Shown: piece by piece, positions 13,695 through 26,437 of the stretch
How positions within the stretch are numbered: the first letter of the stretch is position 1
How the letters are laid out: each line of letters starts with the position of its first letter
Assembly (NCBI GenBank): GCA_025200525.1
Contig: CM045763.1
Coordinates: 84,658,131-84,722,130 of the forward strand
Length of the DNA: 64,000 nucleotides
Source of the DNA: Camellia lanceoleosa
Lineage: Eukaryota > Streptophyta > Magnoliopsida > Ericales > Theaceae
Reading direction: 5' to 3'
Translations under genes and position numbers: made by a program
The notes under the pieces: generated by a model
Seen by the model: the letters and a program-made list of their open reading frames with translations, nothing else
What the model was told of the DNA's origin: nothing
Databases searched by the model: none

Positions 13695-14321
13695 GGGTTA
13701 ATTACACTAATAGTCCCCATAGTTTGGGATTTGTGTCACCTTGGTCCCTGACTTTTCAATTGTGATACATTGGACCCTGAATTTTAAATTTTGTTCCAAA
13801 TAAGGACAATTAAAAATATCATTAGATTTTTCAAGGGTAAAATCGTCAATTTGATAAAATATAAACTAATTTGACTAAAATAAATATCAAAAAAATATTT
13901 TAAATTTTTTTAAAATTATTTTTATCCACCAATGATAAAATTATGAAAATTAATAAAAATTACATGATTAATTTTTTAAAATTAATTTTACATGATTATC
14001 ATCCAAACACATAATAAAAATTAATTTGGTAAAATAAATAAATAAATGTCTAAAAGATTTATCAACTTTACATAATTTTATTTTTAGTAGGTAGAAATAA
14101 TTTTTAAAAATTCAAAAATATTTGTTTGACATTTATTTTTGTCAAATTAGTTTATATTTTATCAAATTGATAATTTTATCCTTGATAAATCTAATTATAT
14201 ATTCAATTGTCCTTATTTGGAACAAGATTCAAAATTCAGGGTCAAATGTGTCACAATTGAAAAGTCTGAAATCAAAGTAACACAAGTCCCAAACTATAGG
14301 GACTATTTATGTAATTTGCCC
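13695..14321. mobile_element. 627-bp MULE-type foldback MITE with exact 9-bp TSD
   Basis: The element begins GGGTTAATTACA and ends TGTAATTTGCCC, with inverted arms of more than 200 bp. For example, ATTTGATAAAATATAAACTA near 13853 faces its reverse complement near 14150. Both sides carry TTTAATTAA (13686-13694 and 14322-14330), a 9-bp Mutator-type duplication. Non-coding; it lies just upstream of the first kinase copy. Confidence 0.85.
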
Positions 14322-15064
14322 TTTAATTAAATATGTGAACCGAAAGGATTTGGTGTATGAAAATCATATATAAATTTTATGTTGGTATATAATTACTACT
14401 ATTTTACTCACAAATTGCATATGGAAAATAAAACTATATTCGGAGGGAAATTCCGTTACTACCTCATTTCGCGCTACAAATAAAACAGAGTTTATTTCCC
14501 AACCTAACTACGAACAGAGCCATATAGACTCTACAGTTTCATCAAGTAATCTCTCTCTCTGTCATTGCTTTTTCAAATCTGAAACTATCGTAGACAGAGA
14601 TATCCAAAGACATTATTGACTCTGTTTTTCATCTATATATGTGTAGAGTTCTTGATTTTCAGAGCGTTTTTCACTTCCATACATACTTCTGAGTGTATAT
14701 ATATGTATGTGTTATCACTATACCAATTTCATTAAATTAGTTGTTATGATTTCTTGGGCACCTTTTGTGTTACTGAAATTCAATCATCGAATAATTTTCT
14801 TCAAGAAGAGCAGGTTCAGGTTGTGCTTCTTTAAATTTCGATTATCATTAATTGACATTTTGGTAGTTGGGGATATGTTCCAAAAGAATCGAGTCCGTCC
14901 CCAAGATCTCATCATGCAATCCTCTCTCTCTCTCTAGAATTGTTCGGACTGTGAATTGAATTTGGTTGAATTGTATGAGAGAAGCTGATACTCCTTACTT
15001 GAATATTGTTGACTCTATTTCTTGATTGATGTTTTCTGCATAAATCTTGAGTTCTTGTACCTTA

Positions 15065-15213
15065 GGTCGTGTTTGGATCGTGGATTTTGGCAGAGATTTG
15101 GTAAAGGAAAGAGAAAAGATAGATGACATGTAACTATATTTTATTCACATTTTACCTACATTTTATCTTTCCCTTTCTAAATTCTTACTCAAATCCATAA
15201 TTCAAACACAACC
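15065..15213. mobile_element. 149-bp Tourist/PIF-Harbinger-like MITE
   Basis: Terminal inverted repeats GGTCGTGTTTGGATC.. and ..AATTCAAACACAACC are flanked by TTA at 15062-15064 and 15214-15216. The GGTC-TGTTTGG end and the 3-bp TTA duplication fit Tourist/PIF-Harbinger MITEs. It has no coding capacity. It lies in the leader intron of kinase copy 1 only, so it arrived after the tandem duplication. Confidence 0.7.
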
Positions 15214-15512
15214 TTAATTTTTTAAGTACTTGATTGATGAATATCAACAAATACACAGATTTTTTCTGACTACCATACATATGTTATATACATTGTTACT
15301 GTGAGATTACTGCTCAATGGCTTCTCTTCCTCATTTGTTGACACACAATTTTGGGTTTCAGCCATTTAACAAATGTCATGTAAAATTATGTTTTTTTGAA
15401 AATTATTTTGGTAAATGCAATAAAGTGTTTGAACAACTATCTCAAAATCTTGAGCAATTATGTTTTGATCAACTTATCTCACAATCTCACAATCCTGGGC
15501 TCTCTCTCATTT

Positions 15513-15695
15513 AGTGCCCATTTGGGAACTTGGATTTTTTAGTGGCTTTTTGCCTTTTTTATGAGGTGGAAAAAGTTGATGTGTTTGACAATGAATTTTG
15601 TGGTGATTGATTGATGTGTTTGATGTAACCCTTTGCTAATGGGGTTGATTTTTTTGACTTTTTAGCTTTTTTTTGTGGCACCCCAAATGTGGCCT
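15513..15695. mobile_element. Probable MITE with CATTTGGG/CCAAATG ends
   Basis: Left AGTGCCCATTTGGGAAC and right GCACCCCAAATGTGGCC form an imperfect inverted pair around T-rich filler containing TTTTTGACTTTTTAGC. It resembles the remnant at 8945-9496 and may belong to the same family. The target duplication is unclear. It is absent from the corresponding leader introns of copies 2 and 3. Confidence 0.4.
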
Positions 15696-16648
15696 GGATT
15701 TTTTTCTTCTCTTTCATTTTATTTTTTAGTTTTCTATCTTTCTTTTCATTACAGATGACAAATCTTCAAGCTGCATAAGTTATATTTGTAATTAATTGAT
15801 GCTCTTGAGTTTAAATTTTTTGATGATATTTTTTAATTATTGAATGAACGTAATCCTAAATTTTTTTGTCCCGATTCAAATTTATAGATCACATCTTTGG
15901 ATTATCCTTGAGTAGATTTGAGCCAATCAGATGGCAAAGGTAAAGAATCTGTGTTGTTGCTGCTTATGTAGTTCAATATCATCATCTCATCAATTTATGT
16001 TGTGTTTGTCGATAAATTAAAGCTAGCTGGTGAATTGGCAGTATAAGAAGGTTGAGGTTATTGGACGCGGAGCCGATGGTGTTGTTTATAAAGGTCTTGA
16101 TCGCGAAACTAATCAGACTGTAGCTATAAAGAAGCTGCATTATATACACTGCTACAATGGTGTCCCAGATATAACAATCCGAGAAATCTCTCTGCTAGGA
16201 CAGATGGACCACAACAACATAGTCAAGTAAGTTATTTCCTCGGAGTTCTGATTACACAATAAATAAATAAATAAGATCTGATCAATGTTTCTATGCTTTT
16301 ACGTGTGTTTCTTTTCTTTTCTTTTTTTCCCCCCTCATATATAGATTGTATCCTTGGGTGCTCAATACAAATCATTATATTTCCTTAACAAAGCCTTGGT
16401 TAACAGGTTGCTGGATGTAGCATGCGATGATTACAACAAATGTCATTTGATTTTTGAATATCTGGACCTTGATCTGAAGAAATTCATGGAGAATAATCCG
16501 TTGGCATGTTTGAATAAACAAAGGATAAAGGTGGTTGATAAGTCTTTTCCATATTGTTTTTTTAATATATTTCTTCTCGCAGTAGCCGGGAATTCACTAA
16601 CCCCCCCCCCCCTGCAGAATTTTTTGCATCAAATTCTTTTGGGTGTTG

Positions 16649-17130
16649 TGTAAATCATCAAGCACTATAACGCAGTGGAATAAAAATTAATAAGATCATA
16701 CCTTTTTAGATATAATCTAAACTCTGATGGATCTCGTGGGTAAATCACGTGCTTCCTGAATCTAGTCAATCAACCCAGCAGTGGGGTGATATTACAATGG
16801 TGAATATCACCCACACAAATCACAGTGCAAATGGCTTATTGATCGTTGTTTATGGGAGAGAGTTAGTATATGGGAGAAACTGTATATAGGAAAAAGATCA
16901 AAACATACGTTCTTTTCTTTAGGAGAGAGTCTGTGTATCTCTATAATCTCCTATATCCATATATCAGATATATAATGTTATTATTATCTATCCATATCAG
17001 TTAATGGAGATAATATCTATACCTGAGTGGTTATCCTAAACAGGTTTGAATTCAAATTCAAAAACCATTTGGTTAAGGTTCAAATTCAAATGTTGAAATG
17101 GTCATGCCACATGGGCGCCCATTTCTAACA
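16649..17130 (-). repeat. 3' LTR of the copia element in CDK copy 1
   Basis: This is the left LTR on the plus strand and the 3' LTR of the minus-oriented element. It runs TGTAAATCATC to TTTCTAACA with TG/CA ends. It differs from the partner at 23435-23916 by one A/G near position 70, which implies a very young insertion. Confidence 0.9.
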
Positions 17131-17144
17131 TCTCCCACTCGCAC
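17131..17144 (-). other. Polypurine tract of the copia element in CDK copy 1
   Basis: On the minus strand GAGTGGGAGA lies directly before the TGTTAGAAATG start of the LTR. This is the expected position of the plus-strand primer. Confidence 0.7.
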
Positions 17145-18230
17145 ATGAGTTGGCATGACACTGCCACATCTCTATCTCAATCTTCCCAAAAAGAACAATC
17201 TCATACTAGCCAATGCACCGTGCGACCGCTGAGAACACCTGCATGTGGGAGCTCTATACTAGAAACTCAAAATGAGCCAGCATAGAGACATCAACCCAAA
17301 AGGAACAAAAATAGTGTCTCATATACCCCAGACCCATCTAATTACACCGGTCCAAAAAAAAAAACATCTCTAATCCCTCAAAAGGAGCATGTTTGACCCT
17401 CTCAATTCTTGTAATATATTCACACTCAATTCGCCTCTCATACAGAGCGATGTGAGTTGCCGGCAATGAATATACAACAGTGGTGGTGTAATACTAGATG
17501 ATCTTCCCTTTGCACTCATGCCATTTAGTTTAGGATTGACCGCTTTCCCAGTGATGTCCCTTAAGGCCGAATCATACATGACCGCAGGCAACATACCAAA
17601 GTAGCAGAACATCAACCCCTTACCTTATGACATAGTCAAAAGTCACAAAAGGGTACATAAATGAAAGTCATATCAATAATGACACGTAAGACTCACACGG
17701 TGAAGAAACAGGGATCCATTCTCTCACCTCATTACTTGGTCGCCAAGCACATGTAGTATGAATACATGCTACGGTGGAGTAACTCTTCCAAAAGAGTGAC
17801 GTCATACTCGATACACCGTACAGATATTAGTCTAGTCGCTTTCTAGTGTCTAACCCGAATTCTCTATTTGCTCGCCTTCTAGGCGCCAAATGAGATCTCG
17901 CATCTGGCTAATCATAACAGGCACAACATGGAAAGTGGGTACTAACATCCATGTTTGGTCCTTAACACGACCTCATCTTGGTTGTAACCAAGGCGACATG
18001 CATAGTGGATTATTTAAGCCTCTCTTGGCTCCAAATAAAAATAAACCACTAGTCTCAACCTTGCTCGCTCCCAAGCGCCAAGGGCGATTGCTCGTGTGAG
18101 TGAGCTAATCTTGCCTGCTGACATCATCATCTGCTAATCATTATGACACAAACCATAATAGTGTCAACATCCCATCATCTCAAAATAAGTGATCGATTTT
18201 AAAAAAAAATGACCACAGCTTGCGCAATTC

Positions 18231-18520
18231 TAGATTCCAAACATAAGCCTTATCAGCACCTCTTGCGATAAGTATATACAACGGAATCCACCATGTGCGC
18301 CTCACATGAAGTGATTCAAAATCACAATCCTAGATTCCAAACATAAGCCTTATCAGCACCTCTTGCGATAAGCATATACAATGGAATCCTCCATGTGCGC
18401 CTCACATGAAGTGATTCAAAATCACAATCCTAGATTCCAAACATAAGCCTTATCAGCACCTCTTGCGATAAGCATATACAATGGAATCCTCCATGTGCGC
18501 CTCACATGAAGTGATTTAAG
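18231..18520. repeat. Three tandem copies of a 100-bp unit
   Basis: TAGATTCCAAACATAAGCCT recurs at 18231, 18331 and 18431, exactly 100 bp apart. Each is followed by TTATCAGCACCTCTTGCGAT and the shared remainder. Copies 2 and 3 are nearly identical; copy 1 differs at a few bases and the third is cut slightly short. The array lies inside the non-coding part of the defective copia element. Confidence 0.85.
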
Positions 18521-18699
18521 ATCACTATCTCTTGTGCAATATCCTCTCCAAAGATATTTTGGTGACCAATTTGCGTTCATTCTTGATGCGCCCAACTAGC
18601 GCAGATGCGCCCAACTAGCGCATTGAATCTTACAAAGAGCAAATTAATATACTACTAGTAAAGTATTCTATCCACAGTCTAATGAGCAAGGTCAATGTC

Positions 18700-19060
18700 T
18701 AAACAACTCAGTTGACCATTTACCAAAGATAACACTTATCATGCCGAATACGCCCACATAGCGTACTTTAAGCTTCCACAACAAAGAAAAGATCAAGGAA
18801 TATAGGTCACCTGTTTTTCCCAAAGACAATCCAAGGATTCACTCAATAGCTAAGGCTCTGGCTTTTACCGATAGGTAAGTCAATGGGTTTGCAATTTTGC
18901 ATCTAGAATCGTTCTAGGATATTCCTAATGTAAGTCATCGAAGACAAAATAGGAATTCTCCCAAAACAATCCCTAAGGATCACACATCCGAGCATATAAA
19001 TTACATCACCCATGTCCATCATATCTAAAATAGAGGACTGCCCACCCTAGGTAGCGATAA
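18700..19060 (-). pseudogene. Copia reverse-transcriptase/RNase H relic
   Basis: On the minus strand, words typical of the C-terminal part of Ty1/copia reverse transcriptase can be read across frames. These include YIRNILERF, MQNCKPIDLPIGKSQSLS and a GSLKYAM-like segment. In-frame stops and frameshifts interrupt them, so no product is possible. This relic is what places the element in Ty1/copia. Confidence 0.65.
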
Positions 19061-22000
19061 CCTTATAAATTCTTGGCTCATAATGACTAAGTAAGGAAAC
19101 AGCTCTTTTTGGACCATTGATCATACCTCAGTGGTCTTTATCGATCATCGTCGGCCTATCATGGCTTCACGAAATCTAAGAACCACTATTTGGATAACTG
19201 CTTTAGGTCAGAAAAGATTTATTGGAACTAGCAACCTTTTGCGCTCTAACTTTTCACCATAAAAGCGAAGATAAATCCTCACGGATCTACTTATCCAATT
19301 CTCCAACGAGAAGTTGGGTCACAATGTCCACAAATCAATGTTCGAACTTATGTCAATCATAGCCTAAGTCAAAATAACCTCACTCCCGGAGGAAGTCAAA
19401 ATAACTTCACTCCCGTAAGGAAGTCTTCTCATGGTCTACACCTTCCTCAATGGTGCGACTTTTCGGTGTCTAGCGAGCCTTATGCCTCAACAATGACTAT
19501 CCAAATTACGCATAACTTTAGAACAGTTTCGCGTCATAATGGAAAGTCAACCAAATTATAGAAATGGTTTAACCTCAAAGACTTTGTCTTAAATCGCAAC
19601 ATTAATCCACTTTCTAAAACAGAGACTAGAGCCTTTGGCATTATCCTAGGCTCTTTATCATCTTGCGGAGCAATTATGAATGTTTCCTTCTCAATCACCC
19701 AGTGATGACGTGAAAAATCTTCACATTCGCTACCACGCAACTAAGAATGTAGAGTATTTTTCTCTAATGGAGTAATCCATTAGTAGGCATATCGCTCCCA
19801 CTGTCCCTAGGATATTGGAAATTTCTTTCCATTCTCAACTAGGCTACATAAAAGCGCTATGCTTAGAATTCTCTATCTTATAGAGTTCCAAAACTCTATA
19901 CACGTCACCTTTACTAAGAAAACTTTATGTGACTTAGTTACACTACCACAAAGTCGCTTACCTATATGCATATGACCCGAGGATTTACATGACAAAGATA
20001 CAATAATGCGCCACATAACCCTATGTGTTTACAAGACAAAGATACAATAATGCGCTTATAGAACCTTAGGTCTTAACTTCGCAATCTTATGAGAAGTAGA
20101 ATAAAGATAAGTCGCTTAATGGTTACAGATTGCCCATAGATGGCTCTCGCTAACCCATTACTCAAAATGGAGTGTAAAATCGATATGGAGGCATCGAGTT
20201 AGGGATATAGGCGCAAACTAGTGCAATTCCTAATTGGGAAACATTTTGCGCCATTATCCACCTAACATTAACAATATTTAATTCCTTATCTCTACTACAC
20301 CATTGTGTTGTTGAGTATTAGGAATAATCAATTTTCTAAGCATCCATTTCTCTTCACGAGTTCTCTAAAAATAACTCAAATAGATACTCGCCACCTTGGT
20401 CAAAACTAAAAGCACAAAAGTCAAGTTATCTAATTGATCTCAACCTCATATGTGCTATGTCAAAAGAAGCATCTCAAAACATTTGACTAATGGGAGGTCA
20501 ACTAGTCTTGACTCAGATGCAGATCGTCATCTCTTAATGAGTCGGGATTGGTGCATAGCTATCATACCCTTACACATATCTAGTCACAAAATCATAGTGG
20601 ACTAAATGCGCTAATACAAATGACCTTCTATGGCTTTCCTACTTACTTGTGCGCAACCATTGCGAACAAAGTTACACATTCACATGAGAACATAATGTCA
20701 TAAGCGAGTGGGCCTGAGAAGGCCTACTCAAACCATCGTGTCATCATCTCATTAATGTGATTAAGTATAATAAGCCATCGGTTCATGACCAATGTCATAA
20801 ACTAATTCCAATCATCTTTATGTGTGAGTTCTCGAAGACCAGTTTTAAAGGTTTAGGCCCAACTAGGTAATGACTCACAACTAACTCATATTCACTAGAT
20901 CATAAAAGGATGTCATGGAGATATCAAGTGCGCCTAAGTCGCAAATTTAACTAGTAGGTGCTAATCCCCTGCACCTTCAAGTCAATTTTATTCTCCATAC
21001 ACTTTAACGCATCTAGTTGAAAAATAACGATACTCCTCCTGCCATATCTATTTCTCGCTTCATAGTTACTTACAATTAATTCTACTATCCACAAGAAGGA
21101 GAGAATAAGCTATCAATCTTTGACAGCTCTTGAAGTAACTTAAGCGGGAATTAGGCTAAAGAGTCTAATTCAACACAATGCTCTCACAAGCGATGTGTCA
21201 AATTCTTAGAGTCATAACAACCTTGTCGGCCTTGACCTTTTCATTACTATGTCAAGAACGTTTATGCTTAGTAGTAAACGTTATTCAAAAACGTTAGCCT
21301 AGCTAAGGAATCATACAAAGAAGCCCCTCCTCATGTCTCGCACCTAAGTGTGGAAACAGTAAGTGTCCTGACTTAGACAAGTTGGCAATGCTCATAGATT
21401 TTGCAGCCACTAAGCGCTAATCTTTTCACTTAGTGTTAATAGATTTTGCAGCTTCTAAGCGCTAATCTTTTAACTTCTTGTGATATTTCAATGCACACTA
21501 TAATAGTGCATGAAATTTTGCTCTATCCACTCCCAATAATTGGGTAGAGAGCAAAACACTGCTCATACTGGCTACTCGTCTTACACTTAATGACTAATTT
21601 ATTTAAGCTTGCATTTCTTGAATGACGTGACTCTTGAATGTTACTTCATCCAATGATGTAACATTATTAACAAGTCAAATTACAAAGTCAATCCGCGCAG
21701 CTCAATAGTCAAGATCATATACAGATCTATTGAGGGCTTACTAATTTCATAACTCCAAAACTCGCCAACCAAAACTACTTAGCATGCCGCTAACCATAGC
21801 GCACACATTAGTTTTATTGTGCCAAACAAGGCAACAAAACCACGGCGACTTTGAGTCATGTTTCCTTACTTTGGCCAATTAAGGTTTGACCTAAAGTCTC
21901 CAAGACTTTTGCTCATCTAAAGAATGGGATTAGTTTGTTCACATTTGAACATCTCTACTAAGTCTAGGTCAACCAAATTAACTTCCATAAGTTAAGTCAA

Positions 22001-23421
22001 TTTAGAGAGAAATTCGCATTGGGATTAATTTGATTAGCAGAATATAATTTTGCGCAAAAAATCTAAATTAAGTAGTGATAATATTACACAAGTCGCAAGA
22101 TCGAAAATCCGCTAAGCTCGTAATCATCTCTTGCGCCACAAGTGACAATTATTCAAAATTTAATTTAATTTATATAAAATATTGGTTTTCGAGCTAATCT
22201 AAAAAAATTTCTCTCAACGAATAACCTCCCACGACTATGGCATATACAAAGCATGATAAATTCCATACAATAGCATCTTAATGTAAATTTACAAATAACT
22301 CATGCTATATTCATTTAATAATGGAATTCTAATAAATAAATAAATAAATAATCATGCTCCTCTAATTTCAACATATTAAAAATCCAAAAAATATGTTGTA
22401 TTCAATATTCGATTATGCCATAATTAAAGTCTACATCATTTTGAAATTTTACGAATTTTACGGAATTTTACGAAATTTTCCGGAATTTTAAATAACTAAT
22501 AAACAAATAAAATTAGAAAAAAAAATCCAGAAATTGATAAACCGAGACAATATTCAGATTATGTCATAATTAAAAATGTACATCATTACGAAATTTTTCA
22601 AATTTTTTTCAAACATTCGAATTTTAAATAACTAATAAATATACATAAAATTAGAAATAAAAAATCCGAAGTCGATAAACGTAAAAATATTCCCAAAGAA
22701 ATAGTAAACCATTTGAAGTCCACAATAAAAATTTCAACCCGTAAAATTATTTATGCAATACTGTAATCATTTTAAAGCATAAAAATGAATTATTAACAGA
22801 AAAAATATTTTTATTTTCGTAAAATTTTCAAGATTTTACAGAAGATACAAAATTTAATTACGAGTCTAACGGTACCAACCATGCTTAAAACAAAGCTATA
22901 ACGAATAAATTATGGCCATTTAACGCAATTGAATTAAAAAAAACAGAGCCTTAGAGCCAAGCCGGAGCTCGGCTCGGCTCGGTTTCCGCTCATCGCAGCT
23001 TTCAACGCAGGGCAGCTCAGCTGGCGGCTGGGCTGGCGGCAAGACGCGGCGCGTGTTAAACGGCGCTTAACGCTACAAGACGAAGCGGAGGACGGCTCAT
23101 GGCGTGGAAGCGTGGGGAACGCGCTTAGCGCGAGAGCGCGTGACAAGCGTGGTGGCGTGGTGCTATCGATGAACAGCACAGCGTACAAGCGTGATCTACA
23201 CGCCGCCTTTCCCGTGTGTTTTCGTCCGATTTTTGTCTTTGCCGGACTCCATTTTTCACAATAAAAACATTTATGGCATTAAAATGGCATTTAAACAACA
23301 TAAAAATGAGATGTATCATATTCTCAATCTAATTTTCATGCAAATAATGTGTATGTATATTCAGATAAAATTATATACATATTTTATCGCATACAAATAA
23401 GCACGAAAATACCCATATTCA

Positions 23422-23433
23422 GCTCTGATACCA
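23422..23433 (-). other. Primer binding site (initiator tRNA-Met)
   Basis: Plus strand GCTCTGATACCA is the reverse complement of TGGTATCAGAGC, the site complementary to the 3' end of plant initiator tRNA-Met. It is one base from the LTR at 23435. This fixes the minus orientation of the element. Confidence 0.9.
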
Positions 23434-23434
23434 A

Positions 23435-24082
<648 letters not shown>

Positions 24083-25541
24083 TAAGTTCATTTCGACTGA
24101 ATGTAGCCTATAAATTGTTTGCTTCTAATCAACAATTGCCTTAAAATGAAGTTGATAGGATACATGAGTTGAACTTTGTTTTGTATGTTTCGTATTTCGG
24201 CCTTTAAATTTCAATTGCTGCTTAAGAACGTAATGAAATTGGTAATTTTCTTCACCAGGTAGTAACTCTATGGTACAGACCACCTGAAATCCTCCTTGGC
24301 TCCCGGGTATACTCCACCCCTATCGATGTGTGGTCCGTAGGCTGTATATTTGCTGAGATGGTTATGCATCAGCCTCTGTTTGATGGTCACTCCAGGATTA
24401 GTCATCTAAATCAAATTTTTAGGTGTTACAAACTACTAATACATTTGTTATTTATTTATTTTTTAAAAAATTTTCCACAACAATCATATTTATGTTCGGT
24501 TTCTTTTATAATGAAGGATTATGGGGACACCAGACGAGACAACATGGCCCGGAGTGACCTCACTACCGAATTACAACCTTGACTTTCCCAAGCACAATCC
24601 TGAGGTAATATCGGCTTTCCTTCAGTTTAATTTATTTATTTTTTGCGAGTTAATTTGTGAATTTTTAATTTTTTTTTCACTTTCTTCCATGCAGAACCTG
24701 AAAGATTATTTTCCTCAACTTAAACCAGCTGCACTTGATCTTCTTTCTGTAAGTTGTTGCTTTCTACTGTATTTTGAGAATAGAGTGATTTGAAGGAATG
24801 GAAATAGAGCCTATTGAATCTTCATTTATGGATAACTAACTATGAATCATTACTTAGTCCCTTTCCATCTTTCACTATTTAGTTGAACTGCCCTCTCTTG
24901 TTTATAAAGTTCTTTTAATTTTATGTTTCTTTCTTTTCTTTATTTTTCTCCTTTTTCCTTTTTTTCACTAACACTCCATATGTTTTGATTGAAATTGTTA
25001 ACGTTGATTTGAAAATATAGTTATTTGGACGAAAATGTTTTTCAGACTAAAATTATACCATCACCACCACAACCACTACCACCATTGCACCACCTTTGCC
25101 GCCACCCCACCAACACCACCATCATTTGCATATTAGTTTCAAGGTCATAACCAAACATAAGAAAACATTTCCTACGGAGAAAAATGTTATTTGTTGGGAA
25201 ATATTTTTCACTTAAACAAACATAACAATACTTTGTTTACTTTCTCTGTTTCTTTACTTTATTTCTATACTTCATTTCAAGGAAAATTTTTATGCTATTT
25301 TCTTTCTTCATAAGAAATTTTTTTCTACCAAAAGATCTTTCCTTTTTACCCTCACTCTTTTGGACCCTGTAGTTTATGTTAATTTTTGCACATTTTCATC
25401 CAGGAAATGCTCTACATGGATCCATCTAGAAGAATTTCAGCTTCTTGTGCACTTGAGCATGCATACTTCAAGGAAGAAGAAGAAGAAGAAGCAGAAGAAG
25501 ACGAGGATGACGATGACGATGACGATGATGATGATTTTTGA

Positions 25542-25775
25542 TTCCATGTCTATAACTTTTCTCTGCTGTTTTGTTATGTTTACGGACTATCTCTGGGTGA
25601 TCTTTCTTTCATTCATTGTAAATTTTCTCCCAACTCGAAAGTTTTTGTTACAACCAATTTGTGCTAGGAACCAGCTTTTATGCAATTAGATTGTAATTAG
25701 GTTTTATAAACTCAGATCTCAATCTAACTCGACTCAACAAATTTGTCTACATCCCAATCCATTTGATTTGGTTTC
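25542..25775 (+). other. 3' flank of kinase copy 1
   Basis: This stretch resembles the 3' flank of copy 2 (37290-37525), including CTCTGGGTGATCTTTCTTTC-like and GTGCTAGGAACCAGCTTTTA words. It is the probable 3' UTR and is cut by the copia element at 25776. It resumes after that element at about 31606. Confidence 0.6.
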
Positions 25776-26407
25776 TGTTAGCAGGTATTTTAATATTATA
25801 TTGTGTTATAGGTTGTTTTTCTTTTCTTTTCTACCTAGTTTGCTTACCATACAAGTCTCAAAGACTTCCAAGATAAGTCTTTCTAGTCTTTCCCTAGTCT
25901 CTCCATTTTTATCTATTCCTAGTCTTCCAAGATAAGCCATCCAAGTCCTTGTCAAGTCTTCTCCAAGTCTTCGCCAAGACTTATCCACGTCAAGTCTTCT
26001 CCAAGTCTTTATCTTTTTCTTAATCCCCAAGGAAAAACCTTCCAAGCCTTATCTTCTATATATATTGCGCTAATCTCTATGCTGGGTCATACGAGTGAAG
26101 GAGTTTTTGTTGCTTTGTTATGTCTAGTGTGAGATTATCAGGCAAATAAAAAAGGGTGTATGTGATAAAGCTTTGGATTTAACTAATTGTGCAGTATTGG
26201 TGAATCATACGACTTAGTCGGGCTGTTGTATCCTGGGGGGGACAAGTCAAGGTTTTTTTTGCTGCACCGGTGTGAGGCTTTGCCTAACCGCAGAGGGCTT
26301 GAATCTCTTTAAAGAGAGCGAATTTCCCGCGCCTCAGCCCTTTCAATAATTATTGTAATTTTTATTATTTGTATTTTCTAGTATTTTATTTGTAATTATC
26401 ACCAACA
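25776..26407 (+). repeat. 5' LTR of copia element at 25.8 kb
   Basis: It begins TGTTAGCAGGTATTTT and ends ATTATCACCAACA. It contains many CAAGTCTTC(T/C)CCAAG-like short direct repeats and a TATATATATTG promoter-like stretch near 26056. It has 9 extra bases (in GCTGCACCGGTG) relative to the 3' LTR. Confidence 0.9.
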
Positions 26408-26437
26408 ATTTTAAGGAGATTCAAATAGCAAAAGTTC

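Larger units (their letters stand above)
14430..15930 (+). promoter_or_regulatory. 5' leader of kinase copy 1: leader exon and leader intron
   Basis: The block from about 14430 matches the regions upstream of copy 2 (about 33170) and copy 3 (about 38900 and 44350). All share a GGAGGGAAAT..TCATTT stretch, then an exon-like segment ending CATCAA or CTTCAA before a GTAA donor (14546 here), then a leader intron ending at AG before GATCACA-like sequence (exon resumes at 15888). The ATG is at 15931. Two MITE-like insertions (15065-15213 and about 15513-15695) sit in the leader intron and are absent from copies 2 and 3. Confidence 0.55.

Noticed and set aside
14707..14937. 76-codon ORF in the leader intron of kinase copy 1
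   Set aside because: It has no family match, lies between leader splice sites, and is not conserved in copies 2 and 3.
18200..18530. CRISPR-like array at the 100-bp repeats
   Set aside because: Direct tandem repeats without spacers, in a plant retrotransposon.
22934..23188. 84-codon G+C-rich minus-strand ORF in the copia leader
   Set aside because: It has no recognisable domain, lies in the non-coding leader next to the primer site, and its openness follows from high local G+C.
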